Shown: positions 21,718 to 32,527 of the stretch, piece by piece | Layout: each line of letters opens with the position of its first letter | Position numbering within the stretch: the first letter of the stretch is position 1 | DNA from: Podospora pseudoanserina | Lineage: Eukaryota; Ascomycota; Sordariomycetes; Sordariales; Podosporaceae | Direction of reading: 5' to 3' | DNA length: 64,000 bases | NCBI RefSeq assembly: GCF_035222485.1 | Contig: NW_026946671.1 | Coordinates: 1,736,001-1,800,000 of the forward strand | Notes under the pieces: model-generated | The model's database searches: none | What the model was told of the DNA's origin: nothing | Seen by the model: only the letters and a program-made list of their open reading frames with translations | Translations under genes and position numbers: made by a program

Positions 21718-23728
21718 ATGAACAGCAAATCTGCAAAACAGTTGCCGCACGAGAAGCGGAAAGGAGAAGCAGCCCTCAGCGACTTCGCCGAGTATGTCGA
21801 ACAGCAACAAGCGCTACGTTTTCCGCTTTCCAGAGCACCCGCCACCAGCAGTGCTGCCCACCATTCTGCCACAGCCAAGAGTGCCCAGGCCGACGCCGAC
21901 CATGAGCACCATGACGAGCTCGATGACATTCTCGACAGCCTCGACCTTTCTGACCCAGCGCCGCGCGTGAGGTTACGAGAGTTTCTACTGTCTCCGGAAA
22001 GCAGCACGGACGCCCTGGAGGGGCTCTCTGAGATCATACAGAAACGGTTACTGGAGGGCCATGGCGAGACCGTGTTTGATGTGGGCGTGGAGGACAATGG
22101 CGACAGCATGAAGCTTACACGAGATGAATGGGACACGGCATACAAACGCGTCATCGACGCCGCAAAGAAGCTCGGGGCAGAGTGTCAGCTCTTGTTGACC
22201 AAGAACGTGGGCGGGGAGCTGGATGGAGCTCCCACCAAAGACAAGGATTGCAGCGGCAAAGTGATGGTTCGACAGGCTCCTTCCACCGTCGAGGAGGTCA
22301 TCGAGACCAGGATAGCAGTGGTGGGAAATGTTGACGCCGGGAAAAGCTCCATGCTGGGCGTGCTGGTCAAAGGCGACCTTGACGATGGAAGGGGCAAGGC
22401 GCGAGTCAACCTGTTCCGGCACAAGCACGAAATCGAGACAGGGCGGACATCGTCTGTCGGCATGGAAATTATGGGGTTCGATACCAAGGGCGAAGTTGTA
22501 GTGTCCGACACGCCAGGCCGCAAGCTATCGTGGGAGGAGATTGGAAAACGCAGCGCCAAAGTAATCACTTTTAGCGATCTGGCTGGTCATGAACGTTATC
22601 TTCGCACCACGGTCTTTGGACTGTTGTCTAGCAGCCCAAACTACTGCCTACTGATGGTGGCAGCGAACAATGGGCTGATCGGCATGAGCAAAGAACATCT
22701 TGGCATTGCCCTTGCCCTCAACGTGCCCGTGATGGTTGTCATCACCAAGATAGACATCTGTCCGCCACAGATTCTGGAACAGACGGTCAACCAGATCACA
22801 AGGATACTAAAGAGCCCGGGGGCCCGGAAAATACCAATATTCATCAAGAACCGCGAAGAGTGCATCAACACGGCCACCCAGTTTGTGAGCCAGCGTATCT
22901 GCCCTATCTTCCAGGTTTCTAATGTGACGGGTGAGAACCTCGACCTGGTCCGATCCTTTCTCAACATTCTGCCACACCACGGCCGCTACGACGCCGAGGC
23001 TCCATTCGAGTTCCACGTCAATGACACCTTCAGTGTGCCGCACGTCGGAACGGTAGTAAGTGGCATCGTGAAGTCCGGCGTCATCCACGCAGGCGACGAT
23101 GTACAAATAGGGCCGGACTCCCTGGGTCGGTTTACCCAGACATCTATCCGTTCGATCGAGAGGAAAAGAATTGGTGTTCCCATGGCATCCGCCGGCCAGT
23201 CCGCCTCATTTGCCCTTCGTAGAATACGACGCAAGGATGTGCGGAAAGGGATGGTTGTTCTCGCCAAGTTGGACGGCGCCCCCCCAAAAGTCTATCGCGA
23301 GTTTGTTGCTGAAGGTAAGCCGCATATTCCACCCCCGCGGTACCTAGGAAAATGTCGGACTCTCATGCTAAATCAGTCTAGTCCTCATCCTGTCACACGC
23401 CACGACGATCAAAACCAAGTACCAGGCCATGTTGCATGTCGGACCTGTTTCGCAAACTTGTGCCATCATTGACGTTGATCGCCCCTTTATACGAACTGGT
23501 GACCGAGCTACAGTCGCGTTTCGCTTTGTGCAACGGCCCGAGTATCTTGCGCCGGGAGATCGGTTACTTTTCCGCGAGGGCAGAACAAAAGGTCTGGGGA
23601 TCGTCAAGAGTGTTGGGTATGATCCGTCTCAGCCTTTGATGGCCAAACAGGGAGACGAGAGTACTGCCCCCCTTCCACAAACAGCAACAGAGGAGAGTAA
23701 AGGAGCTAAGGTGATGGCCGACGCATGA
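21718..23728 (+). CDS. GTPBP1/GTPBP2-like translational GTPase
   Basis: Two exons, 21718-23314 and 23382-23728 (67 bp intron, GTAAGC...TCTAG), 647 residues. ATG 21718 is the first in frame with family similarity. An N-terminal ~190-residue extension is followed by an EF-Tu-like GTPase: G1 GNVDAGKSS (about 203), G3 DLAGHERYLRTT (about 288) and G4 TKID (about 343), then EF-Tu domain II (FHVNDTFSVPHVGTVVSG) and domain III near the C-terminus, with HVGPVSQTCAIIDVD and RTGDRATVAFRF. The insert GRKLSWEEIGKRSAKVITF before G3 is typical of GTPBP1/2 rather than eRF3 or Hbs1. Animal GTPBP1/2 act in ribosome rescue and mRNA decay; a similar cytoplasmic role is inferred. All nucleotide-binding motifs are intact. 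Confidence 0.92.
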
Positions 23729-24312
23729 TCTGTCTGTTTGAAAGTCCCCTCCCCACTAGGGCTGTACATCAGCACCCTTGATTGTTTTGTTGAGAACAGA
23801 TAGAATACCGGGGACGATGCAGCGAAATCGAGCATTTTCAGGAGCGCTGGAAGTTCGGGCAGGCCCCATGTGATGGGTGACTTTTCATCTTGGTTTTACA
23901 TTTGTTTCTTAAATATATTCGTGTCTTTTTTTCTTTTGCCTTTATAGTTGTCATTATTCTTCAGACGAAACGGTGGCTCGCACCAAGCCGCAATCTCTGA
24001 AGGTCCCTTTGACGACCCTTTTTGGAAGGAGTGTACTCCTCTGTTGTAGCTAACCAGTAATGGACCTTCCCATACACTCCATTGCCAGACCCATGTGATC
24101 AGGTCTTGATTCGGATGGGCCAAAAGCAGCCAAGAGCGCGTTCTCGTTGGCACCTCCAGCGAACAGTTCGGCGATGGGATCCAGGGCTAAGGCTAAATGC
24201 TCATCTGTTCAGAAACCTGGTCGGGTAGCATGAGCAATAATGGCACTGAGTGTAGGCTTGATCGTCAAGTGCTTCATGGTTGGACGCGCTGAAGGCATGG
24301 ATATTGCCACTT
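23729..24312. other. Intergenic region between convergent genes
   Basis: About 580 bp between the ends of the GTPase gene and LSM3; AT-rich around 23900-23950 as in 3' untranslated DNA. No gene seen. Confidence 0.6.
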
Positions 24313-24838
24313 TCAGTGAATCCGTGACTGAGGGGAGATGAGCACAACGCTATCACCTGCATGGAATGTTAGTCGGGGTCCACAGACCTGATGAGATGGA
24401 TCTAAAAGTACTAACCTCTGACAAAAAGCATCTCGGATTTCCGGCTGATAGTCTGTATACATCGAAGGGCACATTTTAGCCGCAGTTCTTGACATGGCAT
24501 CCAACAGGTAGGTGGCCCCCACTATGATGGACTTTTCACTGACCTTGACTTCTTCGTCGTTCTCCTCGTCTTCAACCACGTATATCGTCTCCTCCACATC
24601 CCCCAAGACGAGGTTACAATGGCTGTCGTAAGCCTACATAGGTAGGTTAGTCGCAGAAAAAGGCCAGGAGGCGCTGGGAAGTGCTGGCAGTGTTGAGAAA
24701 GGAAGGCAAGCTTACGTGGAGCCGACCCTTGAGCTCACGGTCTCCCCTCAGCTTCACAAACACAACCTCGTCGAGCAGCAGGCGGACGAGATCGAGGGGC
24801 TCCGAAACGGAAGGCGCCTCCTCTGCAACATCGGCCAT
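24313..24838 (-). CDS. LSM3: U6 snRNA-associated Sm-like protein LSm3
   Basis: Four exons on the minus strand: 24716-24838, 24544-24633, 24416-24452 (only 37 bp) and 24313-24356; 97 residues. Junctions reconstruct a complete Sm fold: [20 protein letters not shown] and [20 protein letters not shown] (Sm1), then acidic [30 protein letters not shown] (Sm2). The acceptor of exon 3 is CAG before ACTATCAGC, chosen because the next AG would break the frame. LSm3 is a subunit of the cytoplasmic Lsm1-7 ring (decapping and 5'-to-3' mRNA decay) and the nuclear Lsm2-8 ring on the U6 3' end. The length matches the family. This is a very intron-dense gene for its size. Confidence 0.95.
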
Positions 24839-25332
24839 TTTGAGGGGTTGTTTTTGGACCGAAGCTTAGTGTGCAAGGATTAAGAGAATGAAGTTGCCGT
24901 CGTTCTGTTGTTGTGGTGGTGGTTGTAAATCGTTGTTTTGAATGTGGTTGTTTGTCGTCGTCAGTTAGCAGTTCAGACAGCAACTCATCCCAGCCTGGTT
25001 GGTGACTGCCGAGTGAGCGAGCGATGGGAGTGAGTTGAGTGGGTGCACGCTGGAGTCCGTTGCGATGGATCTGCCGGCTGACACCGCCTGCCATGCTGGG
25101 GTTCGTGAACCATGGTGGACAGGGGGGGGGGCCTATAAGTGGGGCATTTGACAGGAGCTCTTTTGACATCCAAGTTGGGTTCTCATTTTCATGGGGTTTC
25201 GACATACATTCTGCCCGAGAGTGGCAGTCTTGAGAAATCTGGGTCACGTAGTAGAGAAATTATGATATTATTACAAGTTCAACTACGCTGTATGTGCTTC
25301 CTTGGCTAGTCCAGGGACTGGCAGCCATCACC
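24839..25332. promoter_or_regulatory. LSM3 promoter region and 3' region of PIG-L gene
   Basis: About 490 bp upstream of LSM3 and downstream of the PIG-L-like gene, both on the minus strand. Contains GTTGTTGTGGTGG-like steps near 24905 (a CAACA/CCACC-rich leader as read on the minus strand). No gene recognised. Confidence 0.5.
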
Positions 25333-26262
25333 TTATTTTCTCTTGATCTTTTCCAGCCGGAGATCATTGATGTACATGTACCTGCTCAGAGTGATCCAGC
25401 CGTAACGGAACCACACCATCTGACTCTTGTGCGCCGTAGTCATGGCTTTCCACGCCGTTGTGAAGCTACCATGACCAGCCAAACCATTGAGAAACACGAG
25501 CCCACCGGGGTGCTTTTTATCCCTCTTGCCGGCACCAATTGCCCAGCTCAGTAGGGTAGGGAGGACGTCGAGAAAAGCAGAGTATTTGCGGGCTATTGGG
25601 ACGGTTGTCAAAGTATAAAGATCGACGGGGGATGCCCATCCCCCCTTGCCCGCCACGAGGGCACCGACAAACTCTTTGGCGCCATGATACAGCGAGATAT
25701 GGTTGGGATGGCTTGACACACCACCGGCGTCAAAGGTAATGAGCACATCTATGGAGGCTGTGGGGGGCGATGAGGCACCCTTTGACTTGTTCAATTGAGG
25801 CGCAAAGGCAGAAACAAGGAGGTCCGAGATCTTGCCCGCATCCCAGGTCGTGGTCATGCTGTCGCGGAACTCGGGCTTCTCGACCACAAAAACATCACTG
25901 GTGGACCGCAAGCCGAGGACCACACCAGATTTGGCCAGCTCTTTCTTTCGGGTCTCCCCCAAGCCATCCGCATCACCTGTGTCAAGAAAAGAATATCAGT
26001 ACTTGTGCGAGAACCGGGGAGCTCTGGCGAAGTACGCACCGCTACTCAAGCAGAGAATCTTGACATGATTGCCAATTTCAGGCCGCGTAAGGGCGAGAAC
26101 TGTGGGGGCAAAGAACATGGCCTCATCGTCCGGGTGCGCAATCAGAAGACAAATGCTCTTGTTCTCCAACTTTGGAAACCGCGTCGAGACCACAGAGGCG
26201 GTGTATATGTAAAGTGACGGGAGCACGACAGCCAATACGGCGAAGATGGTGAGCAACTCCAT
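25333..26262 (-). CDS. GPI12: N-acetylglucosaminylphosphatidylinositol de-N-acetylase (PIG-L/Gpi12)
   Basis: Two exons, 26040-26262 and 25333-25976 (63 bp intron, GTGCGT...CACAG), 288 residues. ATG 26262 begins a hydrophobic membrane anchor (about 1-25). Zinc-binding motifs of the LmbE/PIG-L family are intact: A-H-P-D-D-E at 42-47 and the G-G-V-S-S-H-P-N-H segment in the second half. The enzyme removes the acetyl group from GlcNAc-PI on the cytoplasmic face of the ER, the second step of GPI-anchor synthesis. Length and anchor agree with yeast Gpi12 and human PIGL. The C-terminus is basic (LRLEKIKRK), with lysines near the end as often found in ER-retained membrane proteins. The gene is divergent from the membrane-protein gene at 26857. 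Confidence 0.95.
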
Positions 26263-26856
26263 CTTGATTTGCCCCAGCTCGACGGCGATATCGTCCCCAA
26301 TCGTTCGTCTTGTCGAAATCGGGCGCACAGTCAGGCAGGGGCCGAAAAGCGAAGCGGTTCAAAAGGAGGCGGGTCGGAAATTTCTTGGGCTGTTACTGCA
26401 AGGGACAACCGGTCCGAGAGAAACAATGTTTTCGTGGAAGATGCATCAGGCGCCACTTTTGCGATTGGCAAGGTTCCCCTGGTCCTCATCAAGTTCAGTG
26501 GACCTGCGGATAATGAAGCTCACATCACGTCGTTACCAAGCCCTGTCCCGTAAAAAGGAACCACAGAAGCCTTGTGTAGGTATGCCGTACTCAAAGTTGG
26601 AGAATAGAGAGCTATGGCTATGAAAAGACTCATCTCTGTTTTTACCGGCCAGAAGGGTTTGATGCGTGCACAGGGAGCTGCCCCTCCATTCGCTCGTGGT
26701 CCCCCACTACGGCGGCGCAGCAACAAGAGCTCCAGTGGAGCTGCAGCCAAGCTTCTGGGAAGTGATTGCTGTATTTAATTGATATGTACTAGCGCCGCGA
26801 AACACGCTCGCGCGTTCTTTGCTTCTCGTCTTTCTTCTCCCTGGACCTCGACGACA
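26263..26856. promoter_or_regulatory. Divergent promoter region, GPI12 and membrane-protein gene
   Basis: About 590 bp between two divergent start codons. Short frames on both strands have no protein character. Both promoters must lie here; no element stands out. Confidence 0.5.
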
Positions 26857-27610
26857 ATGGCAAGACAACGGAAAGATCCCGTCACCAAGGTCAGACTCAG
26901 GCAACCTGACCGATCGGGTCCCAAGGAGAAGACGCTGCTGGAGATTGCCCAGGAGAGGAATCTCTTTGCCGAGGCCGAGAAGCGACAAAATGCGCTGAGG
27001 AAGAAAACCGGAGAGTCCGGGACTGTTGATGGGAGCAGCAGCAGCGAGGATGACGAAGAGGACGACGAAGAGGATGAGGAGAAAGGCTTGTCTCCGACCG
27101 CCGAGCGCATTCTCGAGACGATGCTCTGGGCTTTATGTCTGTCAATGCTGCACTTTACACTCGATGTGCTGGTCCAGCACCAGTATTCGGCTGACCGTGT
27201 GGTATGGCCCACGGTCTGGACGAGGTTCTTCCAGGCTCTTCTTGGTATGTGTGCCATTTCTTTCTCTTGCCACCCGGATCGGCCGCGCTGACGCAGTTCA
27301 CCATCCAGTCTTCGGATTACTGGTTTATACCCTCCACCCTCACCCATCGAAACCGACGCTCGTACCTGGCCTACCCTTGCGATATCAGTCGGTCCTGAGG
27401 CAGTCCGTCTTTTTCGTTTGCAGCATATGCGCCGGCTGCTACATGATTCATATTACGAATATGTTCGGGTATCTGGCAATCATGAAGCAGGCGCCGTCTC
27501 TCGGGTGTCTCTGGGTGTGGTCCGTGATCGAACTCGAACTCCCCTGGGCTGTTCTCAGCCTTGTTGGAGCCGGGGGTTTTCTGTGGCTCAACGGCTATGA
27601 CATCAAATGA
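26857..27610 (+). CDS. Conserved fungal multi-pass membrane protein (DUF7719-like)
   Basis: Two exons, 26857-27244 and 27309-27610 (64 bp intron, GTATGT...ATCCAG), 229 residues. A charged N-terminal half (MARQRKDPVTKVRLRQPDRS, then a Ser/Asp/Glu-rich run) precedes four hydrophobic segments at about 90-110, 128-140, 160-185 and 200-222. The pattern MARQ-K-x-P-x-T-K-V-x-L-x-x-P-D-R-S and the W-x-W-S-V-I-E-x-x-L motif recur in a single-copy fungal family, remembered as DUF7719. No enzymatic motif is visible and the cellular compartment is not evident. The acidic run (EDDEEDDEEDEEK) is a low-complexity linker. Confidence 0.75.
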
Positions 27611-28540
27611 ACCTCAAGGGAGGCGCTCGTGTGTGGGGCTGGGGACCAGTTTGGGGTGAGCACTTGAGAGAAGGAGGGGGAAGGGGGTTCTTGCAGCTTC
27701 AAGGTGTGGTGGGATATCTAGGGCCAATCGTGTAGGTATGGACGCACGCATGTCACCCGAAGGTACCTCGTCCCGAAAATCACTTCCTGCTTCTCTCCCC
27801 GCCCGACTGGTGCTGCGCAACCTCCTGTCCACTCTGGTATCGGGTGGCTGGAGGGATGTGATGGGTGCATGCGGCTTGGGCGTTTGGAAAACGTCCCTCG
27901 CGGCTGCGGTGCAAGCGCCACGTCGGTCACCGCACCGGACAGGGAGACTGGAACAGCATTACCACTCTTTTCGGAATGTCTCACGTTAGTTAGCGTTAGC
28001 TCGGGTGCGGCCGTTGAGCGGTATGTAGTTGAGCTGGCCGGTCAACAAGCCCGGCGTGACTTCTTTGTCAAAACCGCATGCAGTTGAAAAACATGCCATG
28101 AGACATTTCCCTCATTTCCCCAACTGGAGGTCCAGGCCCGATGGAAGGTCCATGTACCCAGGACCTGCCCTCTTCTCGACGGAAGCAACAATGGCAAAGA
28201 CAACAACACCATGCATCGGACTGCAGCCGGCGGCGTTTCTGCCCGCCAAGGAAACCTGCTGCCTCCGTCGCGCTTGCAGTCTCTTCCACTGACGATCGCG
28301 GTTCGAGGAAGAGTTTAAAGCTGGCCGGTCCTGCTCTGTCCACGCCATGGCCCGTCTGTCTGGTTGTCCCTCGACCTGCCTCACCAACGCTAACATTACT
28401 CAGACTCGACACTCTCAACACTGTTATATTCAGCCTTATACCCACGCTTGGTATTCTGCCGTTTTGCTCCTCGTCAGCCTTATCCGAGCATCGTTACGGA
28501 CGCCGTCAAATACCCCTTCCCCTTATTGGCCACCCTGACG
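27611..28540. other. Intergenic region upstream of deacetylase gene
   Basis: About 930 bp. The right part contains several possible start codons in other frames (28141, 28448 region) that do not lead to similarity; the deacetylase start was placed at the first in-frame ATG that gives a signal peptide. Motif TTAGTTAGCGTTAGC near 27985 is a short imperfect repeat. Confidence 0.5.
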
Positions 28541-29305
28541 ATGATGCGGCTGTCCACGTTGCTCTCCCTCTCTGTCGGGCTGCTCCACTCAGGTGGGCAA
28601 GCCGCACCAGCCGACACCAGCAGACTGGCGTCCAGGGTACCTAACGGCGTGATCATTGAGCACTGCACTGTTCCCGGTACCGTGGCCCTCACGTTCGATG
28701 ACGGTCCCTTCAGCTACACCGGCCATGTCCTGGACCTCTTGGACGCGTACGGTGCCAAGGCTACGTTCTTCGTCAACGGGGAGAACTGGTCTCACGGAAT
28801 CGATGACCCCTCGACTACGTGGCCCAGCATCCTGAAACGCATGGTTGCCTCTGGTCATCAGATTGCATCTCACACTTGGTCTCATCAAGACCTGACGTAC
28901 GCCAGCTGGGAGCAGCGAAGATACCAGATGCAGCAACTCGAGACATCCCTTCGAAATGTGATTGGCAAGGTCCCAACTTACATGAGACCGCCTTACGCCA
29001 ACTGTGGAGGCGATTGCCTCCCCGATATTGAGAGCTTGGGGTATCACGTGGTCAACTTCGACGTCGACACCAAGGACTACCTTCACAACTCGCCAGGCAC
29101 CATCCAGGCGGCGATAGATACTTTCTCGTGGGCGGTAAACTCTGGCGGCCAGTCATCATACCTGGTGCTCAGCCATGATGTACATCAAACTACCGCCGAA
29201 ATCCTCACTCCCGCCATGTTGGAAATTATTCGGGAGAACGGATTGAGGGCTGTCACGGTTGGCGAGTGTTTGGGTGACCCGGCAAGCAACTGGTACCGCT
29301 ACTAG
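28541..29305 (+). CDS. Secreted polysaccharide (chitin) deacetylase, CE4 family
   Basis: Single exon, 254 residues. ATG 28541 (MMRLSTLLSLSVGLL) gives a signal peptide cleaved near residue 22. The NodB-type domain has all five CE4 motifs: TFDDGP (MT1), SHTWSH (MT2, zinc histidines), RPPYANC (MT3), DVDTKDY (MT4) and LSHDVH (MT5). MT1 Asp is the catalytic base and second Asp with the two MT2 histidines binds the metal. The enzyme removes acetyl groups from chitin or related beta-1,4-GlcNAc chains, in the cell wall or outside the cell. There is no chitin-binding module and no GPI signal, so it is probably fully secreted. Substrate preference cannot be deduced. Strongest alternative is an acetylxylan esterase of the same family. 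Confidence 0.93.
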   Translation: MMRLSTLLSLSVGLLHSGGQAAPADTSRLASRVPNGVIIEHCTVPGTVALTFDDGPFSYTGHVLDLLDAYGAKATFFVNGENWSHGIDDPSTTWPSILKRMVASGHQIASHTWSHQDLTYASWEQRRYQMQQLETSLRNVIGKVPTYMRPPYANCGGDCLPDIESLGYHVVNFDVDTKDYLHNSPGTIQAAIDTFSWAVNSGGQSSYLVLSHDVHQTTAEILTPAMLEIIRENGLRAVTVGECLGDPASNWYRY

Positions 29306-29658
29306 CGGGCGGATGACGATTGATGACGCTATGAGCCAGGATATCTCAATGAGCGACGATCAAGATATGACGGGCAGGTGGCGGTAATGATGATGCTTAT
29401 AACGGTTGTTTGGTCCTGGGATCGGATTTCTGAATCACATACTGTTGGTGGAATATGGTCTGCACAAAAGGGAACTTACCCTCTGTTCCTGGTGATTGAC
29501 CGAAGCTTGGGGGGTTGGCATTGCTCTTCTTTAATCATTTATCTGTATCGCATAACTAATAGTCCTAGTCGCCTACGGGTTGCTAATCCTACACTATAAT
29601 ATACTTTATATCGACATGTGTGCTGCATTTCCATACATGGCTTTGATTTGGAACCATC
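29306..29658. other. Intergenic region between convergent genes
   Basis: 353 bp between the 3' ends of the deacetylase and hydrolase genes. AT-rich toward the right side. Nothing else seen. Confidence 0.6.
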
Positions 29659-30743
29659 CTAGAGGTTGTCAAGCAGATGTTTAATTTCCCTGGCCACAAA
29701 TTCCGGGTCGTCCTTTTGTATAAAATGCCCGCATCCGCTGGCAACCTTCACTGTATTGGAATTTCCCGGGGTGTGGACAAGACGAAGGAGGCCATCATTA
29801 TAACGAGACCACGTTGGGTTCATAAAAGTGTTGATAACTTGCTTCGGGACAGCCATGGTGCCCTAGCAGAATTGAGGCACGGTGTTGTCAGTAGGAGAGT
29901 TAAACCACAACGGATGATTGCTCGGCTCAGGAACTGTTTACTCACTTTCTCACACTGCTCAGCGAACTGATCCCAGTCATGCCCGACGACGGTCAACAGC
30001 GGGGCCTTCTCGCTGGGCTTCTCATCTCCCGGCGCAGCTATAAGAGGGAGTGAGGGTCTGTCGGAAAAGGGCAACATCTCGGCCAGTTTTCTTCGGTCAA
30101 AATGTTCAGGGTTGGGAACCGTCGGGTGGAAGAATTTGCGAAACTGTGAACGTGTGTATCGCAATTCTTGCGGGGAGACGCCTTTGGGCAAGGAGCCTGG
30201 GTCGAAGCCAGCGTCGTCGGGATCTGGGAAGATGGAGACGAAATCTGTGTTGGCTATCATCGAATCCAGGAAGAGGTATGCCGATATCTGTGTTTGGTCT
30301 GCATGTGCGTGGGCGTAGAGGCGTGCCAGGGGGCAGCCAATGGAGTTACAGACAAACACCAGACGGGTTGACTCCAGGTTTGGGAGGTGAGGTGACGAGC
30401 TGGTGAATTGTGTTAGGAGCTGGTGGAGATCGGAGACGATGTCATGAGCGTCATGGCTGTAGGGGATGGTATTGGGGCCATCGGTTGGGTCGTGGTCCGA
30501 GTCTCCTTGGCCATAACGATCATAGGTTAATATCGTTGGAGGGTGCTGATTGTTGTCGGAGAAACTGGAGAGAAGGTGAGATATGGCCGGCGACCAGGCC
30601 CTACGTGACAGAACCAGGCCATTAAGAAAGACTACCAGGACGTCTGAGAGGTTGCGACTGGTACTTGGTGAATGGGCGGAGAAGACAGATGCCCTGAGAG
30701 ACGCACTTGGTTTGGTGGTGAGGGTGATGGTGATGTCTTCCAT
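29659..30743 (-). CDS. Alpha/beta hydrolase, function unknown
   Basis: Two exons, 29946-30743 and 29659-29862 (83 bp intron, GTGAGT...TGCTAG), 333 residues. The fold is clear: strand VLVVFLNGLVLSRRAW, then ILTYDRYGQGDSD (the D-x-x-G-x-G-x-S region of alpha/beta hydrolases), nucleophile elbow C-N-S-I-G with Ser134, and a C-terminal GCGHFIQKDDPE segment with the catalytic His. The usual first Gly of the G-x-S-x-G elbow is Cys. The candidate acid lies in the middle or late part but is not certain. No signal peptide or membrane segment, so the protein is probably cytosolic. It may be an esterase, epoxide hydrolase-like or haloalkane dehalogenase-like enzyme; substrate unknown. Confidence 0.85.
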
Positions 30744-31349
30744 TGGGTAGCCACTAATTATGTGATGGTGTGATTAGAGGAAACCAGAATAAATAAGGTT
30801 TAGTGGAAACGGCAAAGCATTGGGTCTATTCTTCCGAGCTATGAATATAGTTAGAAAAGAGCTTGATACCAGTTTGGGGGGTATGAGGAGATCTGAATGA
30901 CGTTTCAGCGGGGTATCTAGAGTCTTCAACCTCACTTTAGGCTGCACATAAAACTCGTATGAAGGTTTATCACACTGGAATACCGCGGGGCCTTGATGCC
31001 GTCAACCATGCCCTTAATATTGCCTCCCATCAGCCCAACAAAACAACAGCATGGATTGCGGAGGCAAAACAATGAACTGAATGCCAAGTATCCAGCCACG
31101 TCTTAAGTCATTCAGTAGCCTCCGCATTACTCCACTGCATCCTGCTCCACGAAAACCCATACCTGTAATTACTACACACGTAGCCAAGCCCTAGCAGCCA
31201 ATTACGTCTTGTTTGATTACCTCTTTTATCTACATCGACTTCAAACGTCGAGCTTTGCATCCTACCACCGCCATTTTCGCAGGGGGTTTCACCAACCTAT
31301 CTATCTAACCTTGTCTATTGTCATTCAGTTCATCTATCACACAGTGACC
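30744..31349. promoter_or_regulatory. Divergent promoter region, hydrolase and MOSC gene
   Basis: About 600 bp between two divergent start codons. Pyrimidine-rich toward the MOSC gene. No specific element recognised. Confidence 0.5.
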
Positions 31350-32423
31350 ATGAAAATTACAACAGTAGGAATCACCATCTTAAATGATCAGATCCTTTCT
31401 CTAACGACTTGTACACAGCTTTATGTCTATCCCATAAAGGCCCTTCGCGGCATCAAACTCAAATCAGCCCGAATCGGGCCCCAAGGCATTGCTCACGACC
31501 GGACTTTCATGCTCTTCCAGGTTTCTGAACCTGATGGGGAGCTCAAGAAAATGCAGGTCGATTCCCATCCACAATGCGCTCTTTTTGAACAAGAGCTCTC
31601 GGGTGGTAACATTTCAGTTCGATATCACGACCCAGAAAATCAAGACCAAGATGAGCAGCCGCTCGTGATCCCACTCACCGTCAACACTGCCACCCTCGCT
31701 AAAATAAACGTCAATCTTCATGGCAGCGCACCATCATCGGCCTACTCGATGGGATCACCCTATGAAGACTGGTTCTCTGCCCGGTTTGGCTTTCCTATTA
31801 GACTGGTCTACATTGGTGATGGGAAGAGGGCTGTACTGGGTGATACCCTCCCTCCTAAGCAGCATCAACAAACCACTCAGAATGGCAAGGGCGGTTGGCT
31901 ATCATCCCTAACGTCCTATGTCACCGAAAGGGGTCAGGAGGGGAAGCCATGGATTACCTTCACTGATGTCGCACCTTTACTTGTGACATCCGAGTCGTCC
32001 CTACATGATGTCAGCGCTCGGCTGCCTGCTGATGAACCCATGCCCATGTATAAGTTTCGTCCCAACATCGTGGTCGATGGGCAGGGTGAAGAAGCCTGGG
32101 CGGAGGACTTGTGGGCTGAATTGACCTTCAACAACAAGCACAAGCTGCTCCTCACCGGGAACTGCGTGCGATGCGTGAGCATAAATGTTGATTATGAAAC
32201 TGGCAAGCCCGCTGTGGGAGAGCTGGGGAGTGTTTTGAAGAAGTTGATGAAAGACAGACGAGTGGATACTGGGTCCAAGTGGTCGCCTGTTTTTGGCCGA
32301 TATGCTTTCCCTGCTGTAATGCAAGACAGCCAGGGTGCGAGTTTCGAGCTGAGGGTTGGGGATGAAGTGGAGGTCACCAGGAGAAACGCGGAGCGAACTG
32401 TTTGGGATTGGCCTGGGCTATAA
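31350..32423 (+). CDS. MOSC-domain molybdenum-cofactor protein (mARC-like)
   Basis: ATG 31350 encodes five residues (MKITT), then a 54 bp intron 31365-31418 (GTAGGA...ACACAG with CTAAC branch site) and a second exon 31419-32423: 339 residues. The splice gives MKITTLYVYPIKALRG, the standard start of the MOSC N-terminal beta barrel domain. MOSC domain motifs follow: SPYEDWFSARFG, TFTDVAPLLVTSESSL, FRPNIVVDG and the NCVRC segment with the conserved Cys that ligates molybdenum, then a C-terminal barrel strand. mARC proteins carry Moco and reduce N-hydroxylated compounds together with cytochrome b5; this one has no clear mitochondrial anchor, so partner and location are uncertain. The intron is a multiple of three with no stop codon, so an unspliced message would stay in frame. 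Confidence 0.9.
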   Translation: MKITTVGITILNDQILSLTTCTQLYVYPIKALRGIKLKSARIGPQGIAHDRTFMLFQVSEPDGELKKMQVDSHPQCALFEQELSGGNISVRYHDPENQDQDEQPLVIPLTVNTATLAKINVNLHGSAPSSAYSMGSPYEDWFSARFGFPIRLVYIGDGKRAVLGDTLPPKQHQQTTQNGKGGWLSSLTSYVTERGQEGKPWITFTDVAPLLVTSESSLHDVSARLPADEPMPMYKFRPNIVVDGQGEEAWAEDLWAELTFNNKHKLLLTGNCVRCVSINVDYETGKPAVGELGSVLKKLMKDRRVDTGSKWSPVFGRYAFPAVMQDSQGASFELRVGDEVEVTRRNAERTVWDWPGL

Positions 32424-32527
32424 CTTATAACTGGTGTGAGAGGCTTCTATATTTCAAGGTATAACTGCAATATATTCCCGGGGAAGCGATGGTGGTATAA
32501 TGAACTATGAAATATGAGTAGCCATAT

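Noticed and set aside
28448-29086. Upstream extension of the deacetylase and antisense 165-codon frame
   Set aside because: The extension has no in-frame ATG and would bury the signal peptide; the antisense frame is a shadow of the CE4 gene.
29659-32423. Biosynthetic cluster from hydrolase and MOSC genes
   Set aside because: No polyketide synthase, peptide synthetase, terpene synthase or cytochrome P450 nearby; neighbours are unrelated housekeeping genes.
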